Assembly (NCBI GenBank): GCA_021848555.1 | Contig: JAJZUN010000034.1 | Location: 1 to 12,513 of the forward strand | Source of the DNA: Pseudomonadota bacterium | GTDB taxonomy: Bacteria > Pseudomonadota > Gammaproteobacteria > Burkholderiales > SG8-39 | Direction: 5' to 3' | DNA: 12,513 nucleotides | Shown: positions 1-7,100 of the stretch, in pieces | Numbering within the stretch: the stretch's first letter is position 1 | How the letters are laid out: each line of letters opens with the position of its first letter | Translations under genes and position numbers: made by a program | Notes under the pieces: model-generated | The model's database searches: none | The model's input: the letters and a program-made list of their open reading frames with translations, nothing else | Told to the model about the DNA's origin: nothing

Positions 1-1181
1 ATCGACTCACCTTCCTTGAGCCCGCTCTTGGCGACCACCCGGCCACCAACCTTGTCACCCAACTCCACGGCGCGCGGCTCAAATCCGCCTGCTTCCTGAA
101 CGAAGACGGTGGGCTGCCCATTGACCAGCAATACCGCTTCCTGCGGCAAGAACAGCGCCTTGGTCGTTGCGGCAGTGTCGATCGAAGCCGTGGCAAACAT
201 CTCGGGCTTCAGCCGGCCGTCGAGGTTGGGCACCTCGACGCGCGCGGGCACTGCGCGGGTCTCCTTGTCCACGGTACTGCTGATGTACGTCAGCCTGCCC
301 TTGAAGACCTCCCCGGGATAGGCCGAAACGCTCACGGTCGCCGGTGCGCCGATTCTTACGCGCGCCAGATCCTTTTCAAAAAGATTGGCTTCGATCCATA
401 GCGAAGAGAGGTCTGCCACAATGAATATCTGTTTGTCCGGCAGGGCGAGTTCGCCGAGGATCGCGTGCTTTTCGATGACGGTGCCGGCAAAGGGTGCGTA
501 CACGGAGAATATGGAGGCCGGTCCTTGCTCCGACTCCTGATGGGCGGCATCCAGCAGTCGCAACTTGTCATTGCTAGACTGGAATGTCGCCCTCGCCTTT
601 TCGAACTCGCTGCGCGCACGCAGATAGTCCTTTTCCGGAATGATCTCGTCCGCCTTGAGTCGCTGCGCGCGTTCGAAATCGGACTTGGCCAGCGCGAGCT
701 GGCTTTGCGCCTGGCGATAGGCGGAATGCGCCTCGCCCAGCTCGATGCTGTCGAGCAATGCCAGGGTCTGCCCCTTCTTGACGCTATCGCCGAGATTGGC
801 ATTCACCTTCACAATGCGTGCCGAAACCCGGGGAGCGACATGCGCGATACGGTCCTGATTCGCGCGAATGGTGGCGGTCAAGACGACCTGATCGATCATT
901 GCCTGCGCCTGTATCGGTTCGACTTTAATGCCCGCCGTTTGCAGTTCTTCGGCTGTCAGGACCACTTGCCCGGAAGCACCGTGATCGGCCTTGGCGTTCT
1001 CTGCCTTCTGAATCCCCGGCCCCTTGGCTGCGTTGGACTCTTTGGGAGTTTCGGACTGGGTGCAAGCGGCCGTCGAGAGGGCGGTGACGAGGGCAAGAAG
1101 AAGAACGCGCCGATAGGAAAGCGATGTCATCTGGGATGCTCCGTGAATATTGTTCTGATCTGATGCAGCGGGTCGGTTCAT
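1..1181 (-). CDS. czcB: CzcB-like RND efflux periplasmic adaptor (membrane fusion protein), partial
   Basis: Periplasmic adaptor that joins an inner-membrane RND pump (CzcA type) to the outer-membrane channel of a Co/Zn/Cd exporter. The reading frame is open from 1181 to the left edge (393 codons), so the C-terminal end is missing. Visible parts are an N-terminal hydrophobic segment ending in STAAC (possible lipoprotein cysteine), the lipoyl/barrel entry around HVAPRVSARI and GDSVKKGQTLALLDS, a coiled-coil hairpin rich in Gln, Ala, Lys and Glu, the return lipoyl half (VYAPFAGTVIEK) and the beta-barrel (LWIEANLFEKDL, VSAYPGEVFKG). Start choice is uncertain. ATG at 1181 overlaps the czcC stop (ATGA) and has GGAGG seven bases upstream. 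ATG at 1130 is in frame, has GGAG upstream and gives a more usual signal peptide (MTSLSYRRVLLLAL). The CzcA pump gene is expected beyond the left edge. Family assignment is firm; substrate is inferred from the neighbours. Confidence 0.92.
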   Translation of the reverse strand, partial: MNRPAASDQNNIHGASQMTSLSYRRVLLLALVTALSTAACTQSETPKESNAAKGPGIQKAENAKADHGASGQVVLTAEELQTAGIKVEPIQAQAMIDQVVLTATIRANQDRIAHVAPRVSARIVKVNANLGDSVKKGQTLALLDSIELGEAHSAYRQAQSQLALAKSDFERAQRLKADEIIPEKDYLRARSEFEKARATFQSSNDKLRLLDAAHQESEQGPASIFSVYAPFAGTVIEKHAILGELALPDKQIFIVADLSSLWIEANLFEKDLARVRIGAPATVSVSAYPGEVFKGRLTYISSTVDKETRAVPARVEVPNLDGRLKPEMFATASIDTAATTKALFLPQEAVLLVNGQPTVFVQEAGGFEPRAVELGDKVGGRVVAKSGLKEGES

Positions 1182-2470
1182 CGGTTGTCCTCCGGCCCGA
1201 ACCACCCAGCAGCGGCCTTCAATGCGACGGTTGCTAGCCGCAAGTCCGTGCGCGCATCGAGCAGATCGCGTCGCCCGTCCAGCACCTGCCGGTTCACCAC
1301 GATAAGCTGGAGAAGGCCGATTTCGCCTTCGCGCCTCGCCTTTTCGGAGAGCCTCTGGTTCTCATCGAGGCGCGCCAGCATGACTTGTTCGAGGCGCTCC
1401 ACCCGCCCACGAAGACTTTCGCGTTTCTGCCAGAGCGCAACGACCTGTCCGCGGGCATCGCGTCCAGCCGCCTGCTTCTCGATCTGCGTCTGAGTAAGTT
1501 CAGTGGTCGCTCGTCCGATTCCCGTGGCGTTCCGCCGGAAGAGCGGCAGCGGCACGGAGACGCTCAAGGTGGTCAGCTTGTCCGAGCCGTCTATCCCTCC
1601 TTCGGCGCCGTAGCTCAGACCCACGGTGACGTCCGGATGGACCGACGCCCGCTCAAGGTCGAGCCGGCTGCGGGCTGCCTTCTCGCGCAAATCGAGCGAG
1701 CGAAGGAGCGGCCGTTTGTCGACGCTGGACAGCAGTACATCGAGGCTTGGAAATGAAGTCGGCGGCGCAAGATCGCCGCTGACTTCAGGCAGCGTCGCTG
1801 GCGGCAATTGCAGCAGAGCGGCGAGTTCAGCCCGTGCATCCGTGAGCTGTTCGTTCAGTGCAGCGCGCTGATTGCGTGCGCGCTCAGCCTCGACCAGGGC
1901 CAGATTGCCGTCAAGGCGGCTCGCTTCGCCGGCCGTTGCCTGTTTCCTGACGACGGCAGCGGCATCTTCGAACAGCTTGAGCGCCTCCTCTTCGGTTGCG
2001 ATTCGAAGTTGAAGCGCAAGTACCCGCACAAAGCGTTGCTCCACTGCGCCGCGTAACTGACGCCGGGTTTCCTCGATGCCGTCGCGCATCGCCGCCAACT
2101 CCTGCTGCGCGGCTTCGCGGCGATACCCTTGCTGCCCGGCTATCTCGAAGGTCTGGCCCAGTCCCAGCTTCAGATCATGCGTCCTGAATGCGGACTGCCC
2201 AGCCTGCGGAATTGTGCGTCGCGCCGTATCGGCGAACAACTGTGGATTGTTCCAGAGCAGGCTCTGGCTGTCGGTGAGTTGCCCCTGGGCGGCGGCGAGA
2301 TTCGCCTGTGCCGTCTTGAGATTGGGGTTGGCCTGCTCGGCCAGTTGCCAAGCGCGCTCCAGCGTCAGAGCCGGCTCTCCCGCCGAAGCGGATAGCGCTG
2401 CAGTGCTGAGAAGTAATGCTGCAGCAAGTCTACTGAGGGACCTGCAAGTCCAGACTGTGTTCGAAAGCAT
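1178..2470 (-). CDS. czcC: CzcC-like outer-membrane efflux protein (TolC/OEP family)
   Basis: Outer-membrane channel subunit of a CzcCBA-type heavy-metal exporter. The 430-residue protein has the family's usual length. It begins with a Sec signal peptide (hydrophobic about residues 12-28, SASA cleavage region) and continues with two OEP repeats. Each is rich in long amphipathic helices, with the family-typical start LTLERAWQLAEQANPNLK near residue 35, and VEQRFVRVLALQLRI and LDLREKAARSRLDLERA marking the helical hairpins. SVPLPLFRRNATGIGRA is the characteristic segment of the second repeat. The ATG at 2470 has a purine run (GGAGA) about 12 bases upstream, so initiation looks modest. The gene lies between the czcI-like gene and czcB, and its TGA overlaps the czcB ATG. 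It is read in the same direction as the ATPase gene and is probably part of one transcript or a sub-operon. Metal specificity is inferred from context. Confidence 0.93.
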   Translation of the reverse strand: MLSNTVWTCRSLSRLAAALLLSTAALSASAGEPALTLERAWQLAEQANPNLKTAQANLAAAQGQLTDSQSLLWNNPQLFADTARRTIPQAGQSAFRTHDLKLGLGQTFEIAGQQGYRREAAQQELAAMRDGIEETRRQLRGAVEQRFVRVLALQLRIATEEEALKLFEDAAAVVRKQATAGEASRLDGNLALVEAERARNQRAALNEQLTDARAELAALLQLPPATLPEVSGDLAPPTSFPSLDVLLSSVDKRPLLRSLDLREKAARSRLDLERASVHPDVTVGLSYGAEGGIDGSDKLTTLSVSVPLPLFRRNATGIGRATTELTQTQIEKQAAGRDARGQVVALWQKRESLRGRVERLEQVMLARLDENQRLSEKARREGEIGLLQLIVVNRQVLDGRRDLLDARTDLRLATVALKAAAGWFGPEDNR

Positions 2471-2509
2471 GATTCGTCGAAATCTCCGTTTGATAAATCG
2501 GGGAGGATT

Positions 2510-2587
2510 CCGACGGAACGCGCACTCGCCTGCACCCGCAGGCGGCGCGGAACTTCAAGGAGTTTTAGAGGGGGCGCGTTCCGCCGG
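2510..2587 (-). other. Strong inverted-repeat structure between czcI and czcC
   Basis: The 118-base gap between the czcI-like stop and the czcC start holds a nested fold. The outer stem is a perfect 10-bp pair, CGGAACGCGC (2514-2523) with GCGCGTTCCG (2574-2583). It is extended by CCG/CGG after one mismatch (2510-2512 with 2585-2587). The inner hairpin is a perfect 7-bp stem, CGCCTGC and GCAGGCG, with a four-base loop (2527-2544). It starts directly after the czcI stop codon. No U-run follows in the minus-strand direction, so it does not look like an ordinary intrinsic terminator. An mRNA stabiliser, processing site or attenuator is more likely, but this is inference. Confidence 0.6.
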
Positions 2588-2588
2588 A

Positions 2589-2936
2589 TCAAACGGCGGC
2601 GACCCATTTGGGCCGTTCTGGCCCTTCGAGGAAGATGGAGGAGAACGTGCCTCCGGCGAGCGGCGCATTCGTCGAATCCGGTACGGATATCAGTAGATCG
2701 CGCTCGGATGTGGCAGAGCCAACACCACCGAGATGACAAAACGCGCAGTCAGCGTGGAAAGCTGAGGCCGGCCCGCCTCCCGGATCACCTTTACCAGCCG
2801 CCTTATGGGCGTGCGCATGATGGCCGAAATGCGATGTGGCGGTACCCTGCTCATGCTGACAATAGGAACTCGCAGCCGCCCAGACAGCTTGAACGGGCAG
2901 CACGAGTAACAACAGGATAAAGAAAAATCTACGCAT
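2589..2936 (-). CDS. czcI: CzcI-like periplasmic His/Cys-rich cation-resistance protein
   Basis: Small exported protein of the CzcI type, found upstream of czcCBA in Cupriavidus-like systems, where it is thought to influence czc regulation; its exact chemistry is not settled. From the preferred ATG it has 115 residues: MRRFFFILLLLVLPVQAVWA is a clear signal peptide, followed by SSYCQHEQG, the cluster HFGHHAHAH (residues about 36-44) and HADCAFCHLGG (Cys 64 and 67). These Cys and His residues are plausible metal ligands. The SSYCQHE...HFGHH pattern after the signal peptide is what I recognise as CzcI. An in-frame GTG at 2981 overlaps the ATPase stop codon (GTGA) and would add 15 residues. I prefer 2936 because it leaves a standard signal peptide, although its Shine-Dalgarno is poor and translation may depend on coupling. 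The order ATPase, czcI, czcC, czcB supports the call. Confidence 0.8.
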   Translation of the reverse strand: MRRFFFILLLLVLPVQAVWAAASSYCQHEQGTATSHFGHHAHAHKAAGKGDPGGGPASAFHADCAFCHLGGVGSATSERDLLISVPDSTNAPLAGGTFSSIFLEGPERPKWVAAV

Positions 2937-2977
2937 CACGCGAAACAGTGTAATGGCTACGGAGTTTTTGCGCAACT

Positions 2978-5119
2978 TCACGCGCGTGGCCCCGGCACAT
3001 GAAGAAGTCGCAGGCCGTTGAACACGACGATCAGGCTTGCGCCCATATCGGCGAACACCGCCATCCAGAGCGTCGCCTGCCCCGCAATCGCCAAGGTGAA
3101 GAACACGGCCTTGATGCCGAGGGCCAGCGCGATATTCTGCCGGAGCACGTGTGACGTGCGGCGGGAGAGTTCAATGAATCGTGGGAGTTTGCGCAGGTCA
3201 TCGTCCATGAGTGCCACGTCGGCGGTCTCGATGGCGGTATCTGTCCCCGCTGCACCCATCGCGAAACCGACAGTAGCCTTGGCAAGGGCAGGTGCATCGT
3301 TGATGCCGTCGCCCACCATCGCCACGTGGCCGTAGCGCCTGAGCAGATCTCCGATGGCTGCGAGTTTATCCTCGGGGAGCAGGTTGCCGCGCGCATCGTC
3401 GATACCGACCTGGTCCGCGATGGCGCGAGCGGTGGTCGGGTTGTCGCCGGTGAGCATCACCGTTCGCACACCCAAGGCATGGAGTTCGCGAATTGCTTCG
3501 AGACTGTGGCCGCGTACCGTATCAGCCACACCGAATACGCTCAGCGGCTCATGATCGCTGGTGAGCACCACCGCCGTTTTACCCTCGTACTCCAGGCGCT
3601 TGAGCACAGACTCGAGATGCGGTGTGCAGATGCCCAACTCCTCCACAAGGCGATGATTGCCAACATGGTAAAGCCGTCCGTTGATCACGGCTTTCGCGCC
3701 GCGTCCGGTGAGGGCTTCGAAGCCTTCCACATCCAGCAGGGGGCGGGTATCACTTTTCTGGCTCGCGGAGACGATCGCCACCGCCACTGGATGCTCGGAA
3801 TGGGCGTCGACACTCGCCGCGAGCCGCAGCAATTCGTCCCGAGGCCGGTCGGTCAGGGGTATGACGTCTGTCAGCGTGGGCAGGCCATGGGTGATTGTTC
3901 CGGTCTTGTCGAGGGCAACGGCCCTGATCAGGCGACCGTTCTCCAGATGCAGCCCCCCCTTGACCAGGATGCCGCGCCGCGCCGCCGCAGCAAGCCCGCT
4001 AACAACTGTGACCGGAGTCGAAATGACCAGGGCGCAGGGACAGGCGATCACCAGCATGACCAGCGCCTTGTAAAACCAGTCCAGGAAGACAGATCCGAAA
4101 AAGATTGGCGGTACCGTCGCGATGAGAACTGCGACCGCGACGACCGCCGGCGTGTAGTAGCGAGCGAACTGGTCAACAAAACGCTGCGTAGGCGCGCGCT
4201 GTCCCTGCGCCTCCTGTACCGAACGAACGATATGTGCGAGCGTCGTATCGCCCTTGGTTGCAGTCACCCGGAACTCGATGACGCCACGTTCATTTACGGT
4301 TCCGGCGAAAACGGTGTCGCCTAGGAGCTTCTCCACCGGAATACTTTCGCCCGTAATGGGCGCCTGATTCACCGAGCTCGCACCGCCAGTCACGATGCCG
4401 TCTAACGGAATGCGCTCGCCGGGCCGAACCCGTACGATCCGCCCCAATTGCACGTCCGCAGCGGATACCTCGCGCCACTCGCCATTTTCGAGGCGAGCGA
4501 GGGCCATCTCCGGGGTCAACGCTAGCAGACCGCGGATGGCGCTCTTCGCCCGCTCCAGAGACAAAGTCTCGATCAACTCCGCCAAGGCGAAGAGGAAGAT
4601 CACTACCGCCGCCTCGGGCCATTCCCCGACGGCCGCTGCACCGATCACAGCAACGCTCATCAGAAAGTTCATGTTGAGGGTGCGGTTCTTGAGCGCGATC
4701 CATCCTTTTCGCAGCGTGGGAATCCCCCCGGTGGCGATGGACAGCAAGGCGAGAGCAACTACCGCCGGCGCGGTCTCGGACGCGCCGGTCCAGGAAAGGA
4801 TTTCCGCACCGATTGCGGCGAAGCCCGAAACAGACATGAGCGCCCAGGTCTTTCGCGATACAGCGGCCACATCAGGGGCATCGCAAGTTGGGCAAGCATC
4901 CGTCTGCTGCGGGCGAGGCGACGCGGCATGCATGCCAATCTCGCGCAACGCACCCAGTATGGGTTGCTCGTCTCGCAACGTATGGCTGACCGTGAGCCGA
5001 CGCTCCATCAAATTGAACGCGAGGTCATCGATGCCCGGCACCGTGCCGAGGCGCTTGCGTATGAGCGCCTCCTCGGTCGGGCAGTCCATGTTGCGGATGA
5101 CAAATACCGATTGCTTCAT
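2978..5119 (-). CDS. cadA: Cd/Zn/Pb-translocating P1B-type ATPase (CadA/ZntA/PbrA group)
   Basis: Inner-membrane ATPase that pumps divalent soft metals (Cd, Zn, Pb) out of the cytoplasm. The 713-residue protein is complete. It has an N-terminal HMA-like domain with the variant motif MDCPTEE (residues 11-17) instead of GMxCxxC. A second pair, CPTC (76-79), lies just before the membrane part. Next come TGES of the actuator domain (256-259), the CPC transport site (360-362) in the sixth helix, the phosphorylation site DKTGT (Asp404), an SEHP motif, GDGINDAPA, and in the last helices GIKAVFF and DMGASLIVVFNGLRLL. The last two supply the Lys and Asp typical of the Zn/Cd (P1B-2) group rather than Cu pumps. 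The ATG at 5119 has a weak GTGAG upstream. The gene is divergent from cadR, and the promoter between them has the MerR-type layout. Its TGA overlaps a possible GTG start of czcI. Which of Cd, Zn or Pb is preferred cannot be read from sequence. Confidence 0.96.
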   Translation of the reverse strand: MKQSVFVIRNMDCPTEEALIRKRLGTVPGIDDLAFNLMERRLTVSHTLRDEQPILGALREIGMHAASPRPQQTDACPTCDAPDVAAVSRKTWALMSVSGFAAIGAEILSWTGASETAPAVVALALLSIATGGIPTLRKGWIALKNRTLNMNFLMSVAVIGAAAVGEWPEAAVVIFLFALAELIETLSLERAKSAIRGLLALTPEMALARLENGEWREVSAADVQLGRIVRVRPGERIPLDGIVTGGASSVNQAPITGESIPVEKLLGDTVFAGTVNERGVIEFRVTATKGDTTLAHIVRSVQEAQGQRAPTQRFVDQFARYYTPAVVAVAVLIATVPPIFFGSVFLDWFYKALVMLVIACPCALVISTPVTVVSGLAAAARRGILVKGGLHLENGRLIRAVALDKTGTITHGLPTLTDVIPLTDRPRDELLRLAASVDAHSEHPVAVAIVSASQKSDTRPLLDVEGFEALTGRGAKAVINGRLYHVGNHRLVEELGICTPHLESVLKRLEYEGKTAVVLTSDHEPLSVFGVADTVRGHSLEAIRELHALGVRTVMLTGDNPTTARAIADQVGIDDARGNLLPEDKLAAIGDLLRRYGHVAMVGDGINDAPALAKATVGFAMGAAGTDTAIETADVALMDDDLRKLPRFIELSRRTSHVLRQNIALALGIKAVFFTLAIAGQATLWMAVFADMGASLIVVFNGLRLLHVPGPRA

Positions 5120-5157
5120 TACATCTCACCAATGCTCGCCAGTAGCTCGACGACGGC

Positions 5158-5188
5158 ATTAAAAACCCTGTAGCGGCTCCGGGGTCAA
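5158..5188 (-). promoter_or_regulatory. MerR/CadR-type promoter and operator for the ATPase-czc genes
   Basis: On the minus strand, TTGACC (5183-5188) and TTTAAT (5158-5163) are separated by 19 bp. This overlong spacer is the hallmark of promoters that MerR-family activators untwist. Between them is a dyad (5165-5185): left arm ACCCCGGAGC, one central base, right arm GCTACAGGGT. Eight of ten positions pair, and the right arm fits the CTACAGGGT half-site known from CadR/PbrR/ZntR operators. Transcription should begin about 30 bases before the ATPase start. Binding by the divergent MerR protein is inferred from position and motif. Confidence 0.85.
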
Positions 5189-5193
5189 GGGCG

Positions 5194-5199
5194 TAATAT
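5194..5199 (+). promoter_or_regulatory. cadR: Possible -10 of the cadR promoter
   Basis: TAATAT lies about 25 bases before the cadR start on the plus strand, at a plausible distance for a short leader. I see no convincing -35 partner; the position 17 bp upstream falls inside the operator dyad, which would allow autoregulation. Weak support only. Confidence 0.3.
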
Positions 5200-5223
5200 G
5201 GAACGGTCTCAAGAGGAGGCTTT

Positions 5224-5694
5224 ATGCGTATCGGCGAACTCGGCGGGGCTACTGGGGTGGACATCGAGACTATCCGCTACTATGAAAGAGAGGGGTTGCT
5301 GCCGCCGCCCGCCCGGATGCCAAACGGATATCGCGCCTATGGCGAGGCGCACTTGGAGCGACTCGCATTTATTCGTCACTGCCGAGCACTGGACGTGCCC
5401 CTAGCCGGAATCAGACGCCTCCTCGATTTCGTCAACCATCCCAAGGCCGACTGCGGCGACATCGACCGGCTGATCGAAGAACAACTCGCGCGGGTACGGG
5501 CGCGCCTGAAGTCCATGCGCGCTCTGGAAAAGCAACTCGGCTCACTTCGCGCGCGTTGCGATGCAGAACACACAACCGCCGAATGCGGAATCCTGCATGA
5601 GCTGGTGGCGGCCGCACATGGAGAGGCGTGCGCCTGCCATCACGATTCCGCCCCAAACGCTGTGACCGTGAAAAGCATGAGACCAAAGCGATGA
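5224..5694 (+). CDS. cadR: CadR/PbrR-like MerR-family metal-responsive regulator
   Basis: Cytoplasmic dimeric regulator that represses without metal and activates the divergent efflux genes when Cd, Pb or Zn binds. The 156-residue protein starts with the MerR winged-helix signature (MRIGELGGATGVDIETIRYYE, residues 1-21, then RMPNGYRAY). A DNA-binding region to about residue 70 is followed by a dimerisation coiled coil (about 80-110). Metal-ligand candidates are Cys77, Cys112 and Cys121, the same arrangement as in CadR/PbrR. The C-terminal tail has EACACHHD (Cys136, Cys138, His139, His140), resembling the extra His/Cys tail site of CadR. MerR (Hg) and CueR (Cu) are less likely given this tail and the neighbouring Zn/Cd ATPase. 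AGGAGG lies four bases before the ATG, a close but strong ribosome site. It is convergent with the CDF gene downstream. Confidence 0.9.
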   Translation: MRIGELGGATGVDIETIRYYEREGLLPPPARMPNGYRAYGEAHLERLAFIRHCRALDVPLAGIRRLLDFVNHPKADCGDIDRLIEEQLARVRARLKSMRALEKQLGSLRARCDAEHTTAECGILHELVAAAHGEACACHHDSAPNAVTVKSMRPKR

Positions 5695-5794
5695 TCCGCG
5701 GCCTGAATACAGGAGGCACTGGCGCATTGCCATAGGATGCACATTTCAGCCCGGGAGACAATCTGTCGAATACCGCTTGCAAACGCCACATAAC

Positions 5795-6733
5795 CTAATC
5801 GCACCGGTGGATCTCCACGGTCACATGGGCAATTTCTTCGTGCACCGCAAGTTGCTCACGGACACGCTTCGCGGTGAGAAATTCGTCGTGGGTGACGACA
5901 CTGAGGGCGCAGGCATACGACTGTTTGCCGACCCGCCAGACATGCAGGTCGGCAATTCGACTTTCCCCAGCATCAGCTCCGGTTTCCACCGCGGCACGAA
6001 TTTCCGCGACGACGGGGTGATCCATTTCACGATCGAGCAGTACCTTGCCGGTTTCGATGAGAAGGCCCTTTGCCCAGATGGCCACAAGGGTGGCGCCCAC
6101 AATTCCCATCATGGGGTCGAGCCAGGACCAGCCGTATAGCCAGCCCCCGCCAAGTGCGATGACCGCGAGTACCGAAGTCGCAGCATCTGCGACAACATGC
6201 AGGTAGGCCGATTTCAGGTTCAGATCATGATGATGCTGGTGTTCGTGCCCATGTGCCCGTTCGTGATCGGCGGGCTCGTGGGCGCCTCCAAGTATCACAG
6301 CGCAGACAATGTTGACGACCAACCCGACGACGGCGACGATCATCGCTTCCTGGTAGTGTATGGTCTGAGGCGAGACGATGCGCTCGACCGATCCGGCCAC
6401 CATTATTGCCGCGACCCCCAAGAGCAGGATTGCGCTCGCGAAACCGGCTAACACCTCGATCTTCCAGGTACCGAAGGCGAACCGGTGGTCGCGGGCATAA
6501 CGCCGGGCGGCAGCATAGGCAAACGCGGAGAGGCCAATAGCCAACGCGTGCGAGGACATGTGCCAGCCGTCGGCGAGCAGCGCCATGGAGTTGAACCACC
6601 AGCCAGTCACGATTTCCACCACCATCATTGCCGCTGTGATCCACATGACGGCGCGAGTGCCCCGTTCGGCCGCGTGGCTAGCTGCGTCAAAAACGTGATC
6701 GTGGGTCCAAGCGGACATGTCTTGGGTATGCAT
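5795..6733 (-). CDS. dmeF: Cation diffusion facilitator (DmeF/CzcD-like)
   Basis: Inner-membrane antiporter that exports divalent metals (Co, Ni, Zn type) using protons. The 312-residue protein from the ATG at 6733 begins with HDHVFDAASH and has about six membrane helices. A His-rich cytoplasmic loop (about residues 152-169, HEPADHERAHGHEHQHHH) precedes DLNLKSAYLHVVADA, whose His179 and Asp183 form the transport-site pair of the fifth helix. The second helix has LADGWHMSSHA, so the usual HxxxD is HxxxH. As I recall, this occurs in DmeF-like proteins. A cytoplasmic C-terminal domain follows (HPVVAEIRAAVE, IADLHVWRVGKQSYACAL). AGAAGG lies nine bases before 6733. The open frame extends to 6790, but that would invade the repressor gene and add an unconserved Arg/Ser-rich stretch. 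It follows a CsoR/RcnR-family gene by 13 bp, the same order as dmeR-dmeF. Exact metal is unproven. Confidence 0.9.
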   Translation of the reverse strand: MHTQDMSAWTHDHVFDAASHAAERGTRAVMWITAAMMVVEIVTGWWFNSMALLADGWHMSSHALAIGLSAFAYAAARRYARDHRFAFGTWKIEVLAGFASAILLLGVAAIMVAGSVERIVSPQTIHYQEAMIVAVVGLVVNIVCAVILGGAHEPADHERAHGHEHQHHHDLNLKSAYLHVVADAATSVLAVIALGGGWLYGWSWLDPMMGIVGATLVAIWAKGLLIETGKVLLDREMDHPVVAEIRAAVETGADAGESRIADLHVWRVGKQSYACALSVVTHDEFLTAKRVREQLAVHEEIAHVTVEIHRCD

Positions 6734-6746
6734 CGTTATTGGCCTT

Positions 6747-7022
6747 CTACAGGTATTTCGTGATTTCCTTGAACTCGCGGATGGTGCCATCCGCGCCGCG
6801 CGAGCCTTCCCGGACAGAGCGTTCCAGGCAGTGGTCGATATGGTCGTGCACCAGGGTCTTCTTGGCGCTGCCGACGGCTTTCTCCACGGCCTGCAGTTGC
6901 TGCGCGATCTCCAGGCAGCCGCGCTCCTGCTCCAGCATGGCGACGATGCTCCTGAGGTGCCCCTCGGCCCGCCTCAGGCGCTTGATGATGTCCGGGTGGG
7001 ATATGTGTGTAGCCATCGGCAT
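6747..7022 (-). CDS. CsoR/RcnR-family metal-sensing repressor (DmeR-like)
   Basis: All-helical cytoplasmic repressor that leaves DNA when it binds metal. It has 91 residues, the family's normal size. The core HPDIIKRLRRAEGHLRSI (residues 9-26) is the DNA-contact helix. The ligand fingerprint is Cys36 (X), His61 (Y) and Cys65 (Z), in ERGCLEIAQQL and HDHIDHC. There is no His at the exact N-terminal W position by my alignment, but His6 and His9 are near. This gives an x-C-H-C set as in CsoR, so metal (Ni/Co versus Cu(I)) cannot be decided from these residues. The adjacent DmeF-like exporter favours Co/Ni/Zn. Start: ATG at 7022 with AGGATA upstream; a second ATG two codons later is possible. It heads the two-gene unit with the CDF and probably represses itself through the dyad just upstream. 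Confidence 0.9.
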   Translation of the reverse strand: MPMATHISHPDIIKRLRRAEGHLRSIVAMLEQERGCLEIAQQLQAVEKAVGSAKKTLVHDHIDHCLERSVREGSRGADGTIREFKEITKYL

Positions 7023-7026
7023 TATC

Positions 7027-7047
7027 CTATCCTACTGGAGAGGATAG
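7027..7047 (-). promoter_or_regulatory. Candidate CsoR-family operator, perfect 7-7-7 inverted repeat
   Basis: Seen from either strand, CTATCCT and AGGATAG form a perfect dyad with a seven-base centre (CTCCAGT on the minus strand). A further GGATA copy runs into the start codon. It ends only four bases before the repressor ATG, so it overlaps the ribosome site and the likely core promoter. TTGCAC with TAGGAT 17 bases later is a possible but poor promoter. AT-ended arms around a short G/C centre fit RcnR/CsoR-family sites in general. Binding is inferred. Confidence 0.6.
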
Positions 7048-7100
7048 TGCAACAGAGAACGGCATCCCGTCTGTTTCGATCGTGCCGGGCATGGCCGAAG

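Noticed and set aside
465..1163. Plus-strand open frame of 232 codons opposite czcB
   Set aside because: It is antisense to the clearly recognisable adaptor frame, has no family resemblance and no ribosome site; high G+C keeps the opposite strand open.
3326..4324. Plus-strand open frame of 332 codons inside the ATPase
   Set aside because: It lies fully opposite the P-type ATPase, whose motifs (CPC, DKTGT, GDGIND) are intact; no recognisable protein in this frame.
5695..5794. Possible bidirectional terminator between cadR and the CDF gene
   Set aside because: The genes converge here, so one is expected, but I see only a 4-bp TGGC/GCCA stem and no T-run; not enough to call.
7050..7100. Terminator after the histidine kinase
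   Set aside because: Only a 5-bp CGGCA/TGCCG pairing with an 18-base loop and no T-run.
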